NCBI RefSeq assembly: GCF_009905725.1
Contig: NZ_JAAAKV010000004.1
Coordinates: 124,001 to 188,000, forward strand
DNA from: Emticicia sp. CRIBPO
GTDB lineage: Bacteria; Bacteroidota; Bacteroidia; Cytophagales; Spirosomataceae
Length of the DNA stretch: 64,000 bases
Direction: 5' to 3'
How positions within the stretch are numbered: the stretch's first letter is position 1; each line of letters opens with the position of its first letter. Positions 51,206 to 60,645 of this stretch are shown here, in pieces. A program made the translations under genes and the position numbers. Below the pieces are notes generated by a model that saw only the letters and a program-made list of their open reading frames with translations, was not told the DNA's origin and searched no databases.

Positions 51206-52681
51206 ATGAAAAAGCAAATAAAAACTTACGCATCATTTTTTTTAGCCCTATTCTTTTATCTCCACACGAGCCATCTGATCGGACAAAGTAAGACTACCTA
51301 TTCCAAAGAGGTGCAGGCAAAAATCAAACAGTTTGAAGACAATTTAGGTTTGTGGGTGCAGATAGAGGGTCAGCAATTTACATTGGCCGACAGAATGAAA
51401 AGTAATCATGTAAACGGCGTAAGTATCGCATTGATCAAAGATTATAAAATCGAGTGGACAAAAGCCTATGGCTGGGCAGACAGTGCGGCAAAACGGCCGG
51501 TTACAACAAAAACATTATTCCAGGCAGGTTCAATCAGTAAATCATTGAACGCGGTTGGTCTTTTAAAACTGGTGCAGGAAGGAAAACTGGATTTGTATGC
51601 GGATATTAATAACTACTTGAAATCATGGAAGTTCCCTTATGACTCTCTTTCAAAAGGCAAGAAAATAACGACAGCTAATTTGCTAAGCCATACAGGCGGA
51701 TTGACTGTACACGGATTTGGCGGGTATGAAAAAGGGGATACCATACCCACACTCACACAAATTTTAAATGGCGTGAAGCCCGCTAACAGTAAAGCTGTCC
51801 GGTCCATGTATCAGCCGTCTCTCAGATATCAATATTCGGGAGGAGGAACCACCATATCGCAGCTGATATTGCAGGATATCACAGGGCAACCTTACGATAC
51901 CTACATGTGGAACAACGTACTGAAGTCCATGGGGATGCGTAGCAGTTCTTATACGCAACCGCCGGCCGCGGATAAAGAAAATGCAGCGGGTTATTATAAT
52001 GACGGCACAGCCGTGAAAGGGAAGTATCATATTTATCCTGAACAAGCTGCCGCAGGCTTATGGACAAACCCGACAGATTTAGCGGAATATATTATAGAAA
52101 CCCAGCTATCATTAAAAGGGAAAGGCCATAAAGTACTTTCGACTGAAACTACCCAACTTAGACTGACCCCCTATGTTGATAAATCTGCGGCATTGGGGGT
52201 ATTTATTGTTGAAAAAGGGAATGAAAAATATTTTAACCACAGTGGTTCTGATGAAGGTTTTGTGGCTGAATATTACGGTAGCATGGAAAATGGGAATGGA
52301 GTAGTGGTCATGGCCAATACGGACAACGGAAGCCTGCTAAGCGAAATCGTTAACTCCCTGGCTTCTGTTTATCACTGGAAAGATTTTTATACCCCGAAGG
52401 CTAAAAAGGTGGTTACGGTAGATAACGAAATATTGAAATCATACACAGGAACCTACAAAGTACACAGGAATACGGTTGATATTACGTTTGAAAAAGAAGG
52501 TTTGATGCTAAACATGGACAGTAAAACGAAATACAAAATTTATTTTACTTCTGATACTGATTTTTTTATGCTGGAAATGGCCGGATCAGAAGTAAAATTT
52601 GTGAAAGACAGCAACAATCAGATAACCGGATTCGATATCAATGACAATGGTTATCAAGTAAAGGCTGTGAGGGTTAAATAG
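51206..52681 (+). CDS. Serine hydrolase, class C beta-lactamase-like, exported
   Basis: 491 residues with a signal peptide (to ~27, LIGQ). SxxK is Ser109-Ile-Ser-Lys112, the second box YxG is in YQYSGGG, and HTGG in NLLSHTGGL is a family mark; the third box is HSGSDEGF. A C-terminal beta domain (~390-491) of the DUF3471 type follows. A D-Ala-D-Ala/esterase-type enzyme, not a recognisable resistance determinant. 48 bp after the propeller lipoprotein. Confidence 0.92.
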   Translation: MKKQIKTYASFFLALFFYLHTSHLIGQSKTTYSKEVQAKIKQFEDNLGLWVQIEGQQFTLADRMKSNHVNGVSIALIKDYKIEWTKAYGWADSAAKRPVTTKTLFQAGSISKSLNAVGLLKLVQEGKLDLYADINNYLKSWKFPYDSLSKGKKITTANLLSHTGGLTVHGFGGYEKGDTIPTLTQILNGVKPANSKAVRSMYQPSLRYQYSGGGTTISQLILQDITGQPYDTYMWNNVLKSMGMRSSSYTQPPAADKENAAGYYNDGTAVKGKYHIYPEQAAAGLWTNPTDLAEYIIETQLSLKGKGHKVLSTETTQLRLTPYVDKSAALGVFIVEKGNEKYFNHSGSDEGFVAEYYGSMENGNGVVVMANTDNGSLLSEIVNSLASVYHWKDFYTPKAKKVVTVDNEILKSYTGTYKVHRNTVDITFEKEGLMLNMDSKTKYKIYFTSDTDFFMLEMAGSEVKFVKDSNNQITGFDINDNGYQVKAVRVK

Positions 52682-52825
52682 GCGAGCTGCTGCCGACGTC
52701 ATTGGTTTATTTGGGAGAACGGAACAAGGAGAACGAACTTGTTTTTACATTTTCTTGTACCATTCTGTTCACAATCGACAAGCTAAAGTCATTGAATTAT
52801 TATTAAACAATATAATTTCTGTAAT

Positions 52826-53470
52826 ATGAACAACAAGCTATTAGTCAATTACTTAATTCTAACCGTTACTTCTTTGTTACTCGGTTGCGGAGGCTCTGCG
52901 AAAGACGAAAATAAGAGCGATACTCAGTCGGGTTCCACGCCTGCAGGGCAAAAATACATGATAAATACGAAGGAAAGTGTTATCACATGGGAAGGCTCTA
53001 TGCTGATAGCTTCTGCCGAGGAACATGCAGGGTATGTCTACCCTTCAAAAGGAGAATTGATCCTTGACAAGGGCCAACTGGTGGGGGGTAGCGTCGAAAT
53101 CGACATGAACACCATCGAATACAAAGACAGGCAGCATAAAAACAGCCCCGTTATGCATCTAAAATCGCCTGATTTTTTTGATGTTGAAAAATTCCCCACC
53201 GCTGCCTTCGTCATCACAGGGGTGGCACCGGCGAATGATGGGAACATAAAAGTAACAGGAAACCTGACGATTAAAGGTATTACAAAAGCCGTTACGTTTC
53301 CCGCCGGAATAGAGGTTAAAGACGGAGTCGCAAAAGCAAGCGGCAAACTGGTCATCGACCGAACAGAGTGGGGGATCCGTTATAAATCAGGAAAGTTCTA
53401 CGATATAATAGCCGACGAAACGGTTTCGGATGACATTGAATTACTTATGGAAATCGTAGCCGGAAAATAG
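52826..53470 (+). CDS. YceI-family lipoprotein
   Basis: 214 residues. Lipobox LLGC (Cys ~21), then a polar linker, then a YceI domain: YMINTKESVITWEGSM, HAGYVYPSKGELILDKGQLV, DMNTIEY, MHLKSPDFFDVEKFPTAAFV, IKGITKAVTFPA, IDRTEWGIRYKSGKFYD. Binds a lipid or isoprenoid by family analogy. Single-gene unit after a 144-bp gap. Confidence 0.92.
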   Translation: MNNKLLVNYLILTVTSLLLGCGGSAKDENKSDTQSGSTPAGQKYMINTKESVITWEGSMLIASAEEHAGYVYPSKGELILDKGQLVGGSVEIDMNTIEYKDRQHKNSPVMHLKSPDFFDVEKFPTAAFVITGVAPANDGNIKVTGNLTIKGITKAVTFPAGIEVKDGVAKASGKLVIDRTEWGIRYKSGKFYDIIADETVSDDIELLMEIVAGK

Positions 53471-53531
53471 ACATCTGAATCGTTAAGAGACTTTAGGAAG
53501 ATTCAGGTTACGATGTTCCGGGAGAGGGCAA

Positions 53532-53930
53532 CTAATTTGGAATAACTTTTTTTATACCTGATAGTTCAATAGGAACAGAATTGATATTCATTGATTCAAT
53601 CTTCTTATGAATATAAATGGTACCAGATAATCTTACTTTCAATCCATCCTGATAGAATTCTTCCGGAAGTGAACAGGCTGAAAGAAAACCTGTTGGAACT
53701 TTACCATATTTAATCAGGAAAATAGGTCGGGCTGTCTCTTGGTACCCGGTTTCAGATTGGACAATGACAGTTTCCAGATCTTTGACCCTTACTTTATTCA
53801 TGTCTTTTTTAGTTCTGTCGGGAATACACCTGCTGAACCTTGAATCTGCTGCCACACCGTCTGATTTACACGCAGTTAGTCCGAGAAGTAAAAGAGGAAT
53901 TTGGGAAGCTATGATGATAATTATTTTCAT
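53532..53930 (-). CDS. Small hypothetical lipoprotein
   Basis: 132 residues. Lipobox LLGLTAC (Cys ~21). The mature part contains IFLIKYGKVPTGFLSACSLP and LKVRLSGTIYIHKKIE, an all-beta pattern common to short Bacteroidota lipoproteins of unknown function. It converges with the YceI lipoprotein across 61 bp. Confidence 0.7.
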   Translation of the reverse strand: MKIIIIIASQIPLLLLGLTACKSDGVAADSRFSRCIPDRTKKDMNKVRVKDLETVIVQSETGYQETARPIFLIKYGKVPTGFLSACSLPEEFYQDGLKVRLSGTIYIHKKIESMNINSVPIELSGIKKVIPN

Positions 53931-54214
53931 CGTGTTGTTTGTTGAATTATAAAATGTGTACCGTCACAAGCCTTATTTGAAAGTTAAGAGATCAGCCATC
54001 CATTTCTAAGATATTAACAAGTGGAAAAAGGTTGTAATGGTTAGAAGACCGAATTTAATTCTTCTGATAATAATTGCGGTTGCTGTAGCACTCAAAAAGT
54101 AAGATTGTTTAGTCAGGTAAAATGATCAATTAAAGAGCAGCTGACAATAATGTGAATGCCGGCGGCCCGGAGAGTGTTTCAGGAGAGCAACCAGGACAGT
54201 GGTTAAAGCGGCCT

Positions 54215-55615
54215 TTATTTCAACAAGCCGGCACTATACTGCAAAGCATAAACGGTTTTGAAATATTTCGTTTTCAGCTCGATGAGTTTACGCTGCGTTT
54301 CCAGGACTTTGTTTTCACGTGTATTAATTAAGAACAAAGAGCTTTCCCCATTTTGAAACAGCGTCTCTTCTGCCTTAAGTAATTTTTCAAAATTAGCGAG
54401 CATCTTTGACTGAAGCTGTACCTGATTTCGCATAGCCAGAAACTCATTATAATAACTTTTTATCTTCAACTCTATGCTCAGCGACTTTTGACTTTGAGCA
54501 ATCTTCGCTTCCTCTATTTTCAGATTTGCCTTTTTATACTCCCCCCTCCCTTGTGAAAACGGGACAGGCATTTCAAGTTTCAGTCCGTACTGATAGTTAT
54601 TTCTAAACAGAAATCCTTCAGACGCAAGAACATTGTAACCCTTACTGAGATGATTGTATTTGAAGTCAAGTTTGGGGAGTAATTCCTGGAATTTTAATTT
54701 CTTGTCAATTTCAAGGATGTCCAGTTTTTGACTATACAATTGCAATTCAGGATGGAATTGCCGGGCACTCGCCAACAATTCAGGTAAATTAAGCTGGAAG
54801 CTTTGAATCGCCGCTTCATTGTCCCAGCCGTTCTGGGGTATGATATTTTCAGGCAACTGATAAGGGATATTGCCGGATTGCCACAAAAAGGCACTTAACT
54901 CCAATCCCTCGTTCTGAAACTTCAGCCAGCTTTGGTTCTTCTGAAATTCAAAGGCCTGATACTGAGACATGGCTTCGACGGTATCGATAGCAGGCCGTTC
55001 CCCATTCTGAAATGTTGCTTTTACCATTTCAAGCCGCCGCTGGCTTATGATCAGATTCTCTTTTACAATTTCGTAAGCCTGGTATGCCTCCACCCACTCC
55101 CAATACTTGGAAGCGGCTTCCATCAGTATAGTATTTACGAGGGCTTGCTGCTCGCTGTAAGCCATGTCTTTAAATATTCCCGATTGCTTCAGATAGGCCC
55201 TGCGTTTGTCCATGACCAGGTTTTTCAGCAGTGGGATACTTACTCCTAAATAACTTGTTTCACCTTTTGTCTGCGAGGGATTCAAGCGGTCGCCGGAAAG
55301 GTTTTCCAGTCCGGCAGTCACTTCTACTCCATACCATGTCGGGATTGTAATGTTAGGATTTAAGTGTTCATAATAGTTGGTATTGTTGAATGTTTTGCCT
55401 GCAACAGAACTACTGATAACGGGATTGAAAGCCCCCCTGGCGATGCGAATATCGGCAATAGATTTTTCAATGTTGATATTGGCCTGCTTTACTGTTGGGT
55501 GGTATTGTCTCACAATTTCTAAAACCTGTTCTACATTTAAGGTCACACTATCTTTTTGTGCATAAATGTCTTTAGAACCCAAAAGCACAATTAAAAAAAA
55601 CAGATATTTCCTCAT
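54215..55615 (-). CDS. TolC-family outer-membrane efflux protein
   Basis: 466 residues with a signal peptide (MRKYLFFLIVLLGSKDIYAQ). Two outer-membrane-efflux-protein repeats built of long helices (e.g. QPTVKQANINIEK-type region HPTVKQANINIEKSIADIRI and KANLKIEEAKIAQSQKSLSI). Forms the trimeric outer-membrane channel of tripartite exporters. Overlaps the HlyD gene stop by 4 bp, so the ABC, HlyD and TolC genes form one operon. Confidence 0.92.
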   Translation of the reverse strand: MRKYLFFLIVLLGSKDIYAQKDSVTLNVEQVLEIVRQYHPTVKQANINIEKSIADIRIARGAFNPVISSSVAGKTFNNTNYYEHLNPNITIPTWYGVEVTAGLENLSGDRLNPSQTKGETSYLGVSIPLLKNLVMDKRRAYLKQSGIFKDMAYSEQQALVNTILMEAASKYWEWVEAYQAYEIVKENLIISQRRLEMVKATFQNGERPAIDTVEAMSQYQAFEFQKNQSWLKFQNEGLELSAFLWQSGNIPYQLPENIIPQNGWDNEAAIQSFQLNLPELLASARQFHPELQLYSQKLDILEIDKKLKFQELLPKLDFKYNHLSKGYNVLASEGFLFRNNYQYGLKLEMPVPFSQGRGEYKKANLKIEEAKIAQSQKSLSIELKIKSYYNEFLAMRNQVQLQSKMLANFEKLLKAEETLFQNGESSLFLINTRENKVLETQRKLIELKTKYFKTVYALQYSAGLLK

Positions 55616-56931
55616 TTTTCTTCTTGTTTTTCTTTCTTCTCAATTGTATAAAAATCAGCTGGAAACCCGTTGATATTCCGCCACAGTTCATACCAGATAG
55701 GCACATCCTTCAAGAGTATTATGCCGTGTGAACCCGTTCCTAACTTTAATTGATCAGGCCACCGCTTAATGGTCTTGTCTTCAGCAACCAGGACCCTGTA
55801 CATTCCGTTTGCCCCGATAGAATTTTCAAAAAAAACAACCTTCCCGGCAAATGTACCATAGCTGTTTTCCGGCCAGCCACTGAACACTATGGCTGGAAAA
55901 CCATCAAAAGTAAAACGCACTGACTGTCCTATATTGATCAAAGGCAAATCCATAGGCTTCACAAACATCTCAACAGCATAATCTACCCTCGAGGGCACAA
56001 TCATGGCAATCGTCTCACCGTCTTTCAGGATCTCTCCGATACCAGACTTACTGGCCTGTACAATCTGGCCGTCCTGAGGAGCCCTGACGATATACATGCC
56101 ATTTCTGATGGTGTAATTGCTGACCTGATTTTCCAGTTTCTCCACCTCTCCCTGGGTAGTAGTTATCTGGCTTAAATTCTGAAACTTATCTCCATTTGCT
56201 TTATTTATCTTCTCAGTGTATTCCTGCTCAACGCTGTTTTTTTCTAGCTCTATGTTAATAAGCTCCTGTTGTGTCTGGGCTATCTTATTCTCCGTTGCAA
56301 TTTTCTTTGCAGTAGCATTTTGATATTGGATATTACGCTGTTGTAGCTGGGTTTGTGAAACCAGACCCTCTTCATACATTTTCAGTTGCCTTTCATATTG
56401 ATTCTTAAGCAACTTCATTTCATTGTTATTGGCCTCCAATTCAGCAGTTTCTCCCTTAAGTTTATTATTTAGTTGTACTGATTTATTATTCAGTTGCTCT
56501 ATCTTTAGTTTTTTAGCCTGCTGTAAATTAGCTATCTGCATCTCTACTGTGCTGATCTTTTCCTGGTAGTAACCAATGCTTCCCTTTTTAGCTTTCACCT
56601 GGCTTTGGGTCCGGGTTATTAAATTCGGATCTAAATAATCTTCCTTTATTTCGGTCAGGATCAAAATCGTATCTCCTTCTTTCACAAAATCCCCTTCTTT
56701 GACATACCACCTGTTAATCCTTCCCGGTATGGGTGAATTGACTTTCTGAGGACGGTGTTCCTGTTTTAAGGTTGTAATATTTCCCCCGGATTTTATATTT
56801 TGCGTCCAGGGTAAAAACAGAAGCAAAACCACAAAAACTAAAGTGGCCCAGAAAAAATACCTAACTTTTGACTTTTGATGATTTAAAAAAATAGCATCAA
56901 ACGATTTTAATTGAATGTCGGGCTTGTTCAT
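55612..56931 (-). CDS. HlyD-family membrane-fusion adaptor
   Basis: 439 residues from the ATG at 56931, which begins right after the ABC gene stop; a longer frame would overlap it. One membrane helix (~25-45, FFWATLVFVVLLLFLPW), a first lipoyl half (PQKVNSPIPGRINRWYVKEG), a long coiled coil (~100-260) and the second half (IVRAPQDGQIVQASKSGIG, VDYAVEMFVKPMDLPLINIG). Connects the inner-membrane ABC protein to TolC. Confidence 0.93.
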   Translation of the reverse strand: MNKPDIQLKSFDAIFLNHQKSKVRYFFWATLVFVVLLLFLPWTQNIKSGGNITTLKQEHRPQKVNSPIPGRINRWYVKEGDFVKEGDTILILTEIKEDYLDPNLITRTQSQVKAKKGSIGYYQEKISTVEMQIANLQQAKKLKIEQLNNKSVQLNNKLKGETAELEANNNEMKLLKNQYERQLKMYEEGLVSQTQLQQRNIQYQNATAKKIATENKIAQTQQELINIELEKNSVEQEYTEKINKANGDKFQNLSQITTTQGEVEKLENQVSNYTIRNGMYIVRAPQDGQIVQASKSGIGEILKDGETIAMIVPSRVDYAVEMFVKPMDLPLINIGQSVRFTFDGFPAIVFSGWPENSYGTFAGKVVFFENSIGANGMYRVLVAEDKTIKRWPDQLKLGTGSHGIILLKDVPIWYELWRNINGFPADFYTIEKKEKQEEK

Positions 56932-56933
56932 GT

Positions 56934-58586
56934 TTATTTCTTTAGTATCGTTCCATTTGAGATATGAAAATTGGCAGTACATTTTTCTATAAAACTTTGA
57001 TCGTTGGTAGAAATAACGATCGTCCTGCTACTTGAAATGGCGGATAGATAATTCTTGATATTTTGCTCAATGCCTTCATCGAAACCCATCCACGGCTCCT
57101 CCAGAACCAGTAAAACCGGATCATGAATCAAGGCCCTCAGCAGAAGAATTTTCTTAACCAGGGAAGAAGGAAGTTTCCGGCCCAAAGGATCAATCCGGGT
57201 TTCAAAAGAGCTGGGGAAAAATGAAATAAAGTTTTCGATGCCTAACCGCCTTGACAAATCCAGAATACGATCGATCACTATTTCTGATCTTCCTAAAGTT
57301 ATGTTCTCATAAAGTGTTCCTTCAAAAAGATCCTGTCCGAACAAAAGGATCCCCATCCGTGACCTGAGGCTTTCCAACGAATAATTCTGAAGCGGTATGC
57401 CATTAAAATTAATCTCTCCTTTAAAGTCCATATAGCTGCCTGTCAGTAATTTAAGGAAAGTGGATTTGCCGCTGCTTTCTTCACCGGAAATACATGTGAT
57501 ACCCCTGGCAGGTATTAAAACCGAAATGTTTTCAAAAATTTTCCTGTTTTCCTGGTATGAGAAGTGGACATTTTTAAGCTCTATACTTAACTCGGATGTT
57601 CTTAATTCAAATTCCCCTCCTTTTTCAGAAGGAAGCTCAACCACCGAATCGATCTTGTATAGTCCCGTGACCACATCATAAACATTATCAAGACTCGCAA
57701 TCAGCTTCTCTATGGCACCGATAATGCTCAAAATAACGATTTCAGCGGCCACAAACTGTCCGATATTGATCTTTTGACTAAACAACAGGTAGGTTCCTAA
57801 AATAAGCATAAGTGCGGTGATACTTACTTTAAAAAATATCAAAGTCTTGAATTGAAATAACAGCACCTGGAAGTGGGATGTCCGGGCGTTTATATAATTC
57901 AGCACTTTTTCATCCGCCTTTATAAGATTCAGGTGACTTCCCTGGCTGTACTTAAAAGATTTAATGACCCGCCCCAATTCTTCAAGCCACGCCACTACTT
58001 CATATTTGTAATTGCTCTCACTAATGCTTGTCTTTAAGCCTTTTATACTTGTTATATTGAAAATCACCCAAAGCAATGCTACCAGAACCACAGAGAACAC
58101 TATAAAAAAGGGATGGTATAACGACAGCAATATTAAGCCAAAAAAGATTTGAATACTTGCACCGGGAATATCCAGAAGCAGTTTCGAAATTCCTTTCTGC
58201 ACATTGAGCGTATCAAAAAATCGATTTATCTTTTCCGGCAGATAATATTGGTCAGTTGCCTTTAAATCAAGCTTTGGTATTTTCTCAGCAAACTCAAACG
58301 CAAAACGCACAAAAATCTTCTGCTGAATCTTTTCAATAATTTTCATTTTATTGATTCGCAAATAACCCACCACAAACACAGCGGCGATAATAATGAAAAT
58401 CAATAAATACACCGATGTCACCATAGTGGCTCCCAGCACAAACCCAAGAATGGCTTGTATTCCTAAAGGAAGGCTCAACTGAATCAAACCACTAAAAATG
58501 GCGTAAAAATAGATCACTGTGATCTCACTGCGTTCCAACCTGATCAGCTTAACTAATTTCTCAAAACTGTAAGTTTCATTTTTCAT
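56934..58586 (-). CDS. ABC exporter (membrane plus ATPase domains) with degenerate nucleotide-binding site
   Basis: 550 residues. Six membrane helices in ~25-310, no N-terminal C39 peptidase domain. ATPase domain ~330-550: Walker A GEESSGKST (368-376) and Q-loop Gln418 intact, but the LSGGQ signature is LPSSL (472-476), the Walker B Asp is Glu (VLLVLEEP, 491-498), and the H-loop His is Asn (Asn528 in STNDQ). The protein therefore may bind ATP but hydrolyse it poorly or be a regulated half. First gene of the operon, divergent from the TetR gene across a double operator. Confidence 0.92.
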   Translation of the reverse strand: MKNETYSFEKLVKLIRLERSEITVIYFYAIFSGLIQLSLPLGIQAILGFVLGATMVTSVYLLIFIIIAAVFVVGYLRINKMKIIEKIQQKIFVRFAFEFAEKIPKLDLKATDQYYLPEKINRFFDTLNVQKGISKLLLDIPGASIQIFFGLILLSLYHPFFIVFSVVLVALLWVIFNITSIKGLKTSISESNYKYEVVAWLEELGRVIKSFKYSQGSHLNLIKADEKVLNYINARTSHFQVLLFQFKTLIFFKVSITALMLILGTYLLFSQKINIGQFVAAEIVILSIIGAIEKLIASLDNVYDVVTGLYKIDSVVELPSEKGGEFELRTSELSIELKNVHFSYQENRKIFENISVLIPARGITCISGEESSGKSTFLKLLTGSYMDFKGEINFNGIPLQNYSLESLRSRMGILLFGQDLFEGTLYENITLGRSEIVIDRILDLSRRLGIENFISFFPSSFETRIDPLGRKLPSSLVKKILLLRALIHDPVLLVLEEPWMGFDEGIEQNIKNYLSAISSSRTIVISTNDQSFIEKCTANFHISNGTILKK

Positions 58587-58625
58587 GCCACCTGTATATA
58601 ATTATTATGCTACAAATATATAGAA

Positions 58626-58664
58626 ACTATTTAGAAAAATAGTAATACTATTATTGTTAATAGT
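58626..58664. promoter_or_regulatory. Double palindromic operator between the exporter operon and TetR
   Basis: Two identical-layout 18-bp palindromes ACTATT-N6-AATAGT lie at 58626-58643 and 58647-58664, separated by 3 bp, so their centres are 21 bp (two helical turns) apart on one face of the DNA. They sit in the 150-bp divergent region between the exporter (start 58586) and TetR (start 58737) genes. This is the arrangement expected for two cooperatively bound TetR dimers repressing both directions. Binding by this TetR is inferred. Confidence 0.8.
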
Positions 58665-58711
58665 TAAACATTAATGAAAGATACAATTACTTCATTCTTG
58701 GAATAAATTAT

Positions 58712-58719
58712 TATCTTTG
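58712..58719 (+). promoter_or_regulatory. Candidate -7 box of the TetR gene
   Basis: TATCTTTG fits TAnnTTTG and ends 17 bp before the TetR start codon; the -33 region would overlap the operator's right edge or lie between them. Confidence 0.5.
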
Positions 58720-58736
58720 CAAAAACAATTACTACT

Positions 58737-59408
58737 ATGGAATTTCAGATAAAGTTTGAAATAAATGAAAAAATATATTTAAGAAATCCTGAAAGCAGTG
58801 AGGTCGGGAAATTAATGGTGAAGAAAGCGATTGACCTTATTTATGAACTGGGGTTTGAACATTTTACCTTTAAGAAACTTTCACTTGAGATCAACAGCAC
58901 AGAAGCCACGATCTACCGGTATTTTGAAAACAAGCACCGTCTGTTACTTTACATTCTAAACTGGTATTGGTGCTATATGGAATTTCTGGTCACTTTTAAG
59001 TTAGAAAATATAACCGATAAAAAAGAGAGATTGAAAATCATCGTCCATCTGCTTACACACGAGCTGTCAGAAAGTGTGAATCAACTGGATTATAATAAAA
59101 AGTTACTCAATCAGATAGTTATAGCAGAGAGCAGCAAGGTTTACCTCGTTAAAGATGTTGCGGAAATCAATAAAAATGAAGTATTTAAACCCTATAAGGA
59201 CTTATGTGCCAAAATAGCAGAAGTCATTTCTGATTATAATCCCCATTATATGTACCCCAGGTCTTTGAGTACCACATTGATCGAAACTTCACACCATCAA
59301 CAGTATTTCAGTGTCAACCTCCCTAAACTCACGGATGCATCAGCAAGAAGCAATTCTGAATTCACAAGCCAGTTTATCGAAGATCTGTTACTTAAAGTTT
59401 TAGGCTGA
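58737..59408 (+). CDS. TetR-family transcriptional regulator
   Basis: 223 residues. N-terminal HTH (AIDLIYELGFEHFTFKKLSL, then EINSTEATIYRYFENKHRLL) is a standard TetR DNA-binding unit; the rest is helical ligand-binding domain without known match. Divergent from the ABC/HlyD/TolC operon and next to the double palindrome, so it most likely represses the exporter. The ligand is unknown. Confidence 0.92.
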   Translation: MEFQIKFEINEKIYLRNPESSEVGKLMVKKAIDLIYELGFEHFTFKKLSLEINSTEATIYRYFENKHRLLLYILNWYWCYMEFLVTFKLENITDKKERLKIIVHLLTHELSESVNQLDYNKKLLNQIVIAESSKVYLVKDVAEINKNEVFKPYKDLCAKIAEVISDYNPHYMYPRSLSTTLIETSHHQQYFSVNLPKLTDASARSNSEFTSQFIEDLLLKVLG

Positions 59409-59657
59409 TAGTTAGATGTCCTTCTTCGATGTAGAACCCAGGCAATTGTCAGGGCTACAACAACATTTTTCCGCCGGTCTTGATGTAAAGGAGGCAAGAT
59501 TTTCTGAGAATGAGAAGAGGCTAAAGAGAGAGCATACACTTACCGGACACACTGCTATACATGGGGAAAGTTCTGCGATATTTTCGCTGATGAAGCGGTT
59601 TTAGATCGCATTGATTTTCTTATGGAGATTGTGGCAAATTTTGAGACCATCCGCCCT

Positions 59658-60326
59658 TTAACCATCCTTATTATATGTCAGAAACCTGCGACCCGACAGA
59701 ATTGACCATACCGGAAGTGTTAACACGCCGAGAATTGAACCGACGGAAAGAATAATATGCAGGATATTGTTGGCAGTGGTCTTAGGAAACTCTTTTGCTG
59801 CTGGAGGAGGAATCCGGAGCGGATCAGGGTCAATAAAAATAGCAAATCCCAAAGGAAATAGCCCCACCAAAACAAGTCCTGTCCCTACAATGATTCCAAA
59901 CCATCTGAGACTTCCTGAAAATACAGCTTTTAGACGTAAGTTGATAAAGACCAGCCATGCTCCGAAAATACCTTGGGGAATCATGTACAGAATGTCTGAC
60001 ACCACCTTTGGAAATAAGAATATCAAAGAGATAACAACCAGGCAAATCGCCGTAACGCCTGTTAAGACCGTTGTTTGGCTGATAAAAAGGGGCTGATTCT
60101 TTGAAATCTTCCTAATCCCAAATACCAGGGGAAGCAAAAATAAAAACTGAACGATCACCGCTGCATCATGAAGTCTGTTCATCAGAACACCGGTTTCAGG
60201 TGTTGGAGAACGCACCAGTAAGTATCCGATCAAACCTCCGATGGCCAATAAGCCAAATACACCACTGACGATTGACGACCAGCCTTCTGATGTATACCTT
60301 GGTGAGGAGAGGTTTTGTGAAGCCAT
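59658..60326 (-). CDS. Integral membrane protein of unknown function (DUF4386-like)
   Basis: 222 residues with six or seven hydrophobic helices (about 17-38, 50-72, 83-108, 112-130, 140-163, 185-210). The overall pattern recalls the DUF4386 family (hydrophobic helices with a short N-terminal cytoplasmic segment), but without a decisive motif. Single gene; promoter region 60327-60645 (319 bp) is AT-rich without clear elements. Confidence 0.65.
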   Translation of the reverse strand: MASQNLSSPRYTSEGWSSIVSGVFGLLAIGGLIGYLLVRSPTPETGVLMNRLHDAAVIVQFLFLLPLVFGIRKISKNQPLFISQTTVLTGVTAICLVVISLIFLFPKVVSDILYMIPQGIFGAWLVFINLRLKAVFSGSLRWFGIIVGTGLVLVGLFPLGFAIFIDPDPLRIPPPAAKEFPKTTANNILHIILSVGSILGVLTLPVWSILSGRRFLTYNKDG

Positions 60327-60645
60327 GGCTGTAATTGGGAATAGTTTAGATAAATTAAAAAGCTTCAGGAGGGTAATGAAGCGACTCTTTTCAAAAGTAA
60401 AGTATTTAAAGTCAATTACAAAGCTTTATGTGTACTATCTCATTAATTTTCAGGAGTTTGTGTGGAGTTTGGTTTTGCTGTTTTTTTGAGATAGCCTTTT
60501 GGTTTATGAGTAACAGGTAGCTTCATTTTTTAGTTTTCACGATTCTCTTAATAGAGCTTTCCGGATCAATTTGAACTAACACGAACAATAAAAAAACAGG
60601 GTATTGTATCTTAGTTATTGTCGTTTGTAAATCACTCAGTATAGT
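60327..60645. other. Intergenic region
   Basis: An AT-rich 319-bp gap between two minus-strand genes, presumably carrying the promoter of the membrane protein gene. No gene, repeat or clear hairpin was seen. Confidence 0.5.

Noticed and set aside
56934-58586. Bacteriocin exporter with peptidase domain
   Set aside because: There is no N-terminal C39 peptidase and no double-glycine leader peptide gene nearby.
59416-59604. Plus-strand coding frame after TetR
   Set aside because: No recognisable domain, start only 7 bp after TetR, and composition not coding-like; a remnant in another frame (DEAVLDRIDFLMEIV) could not be assigned either.
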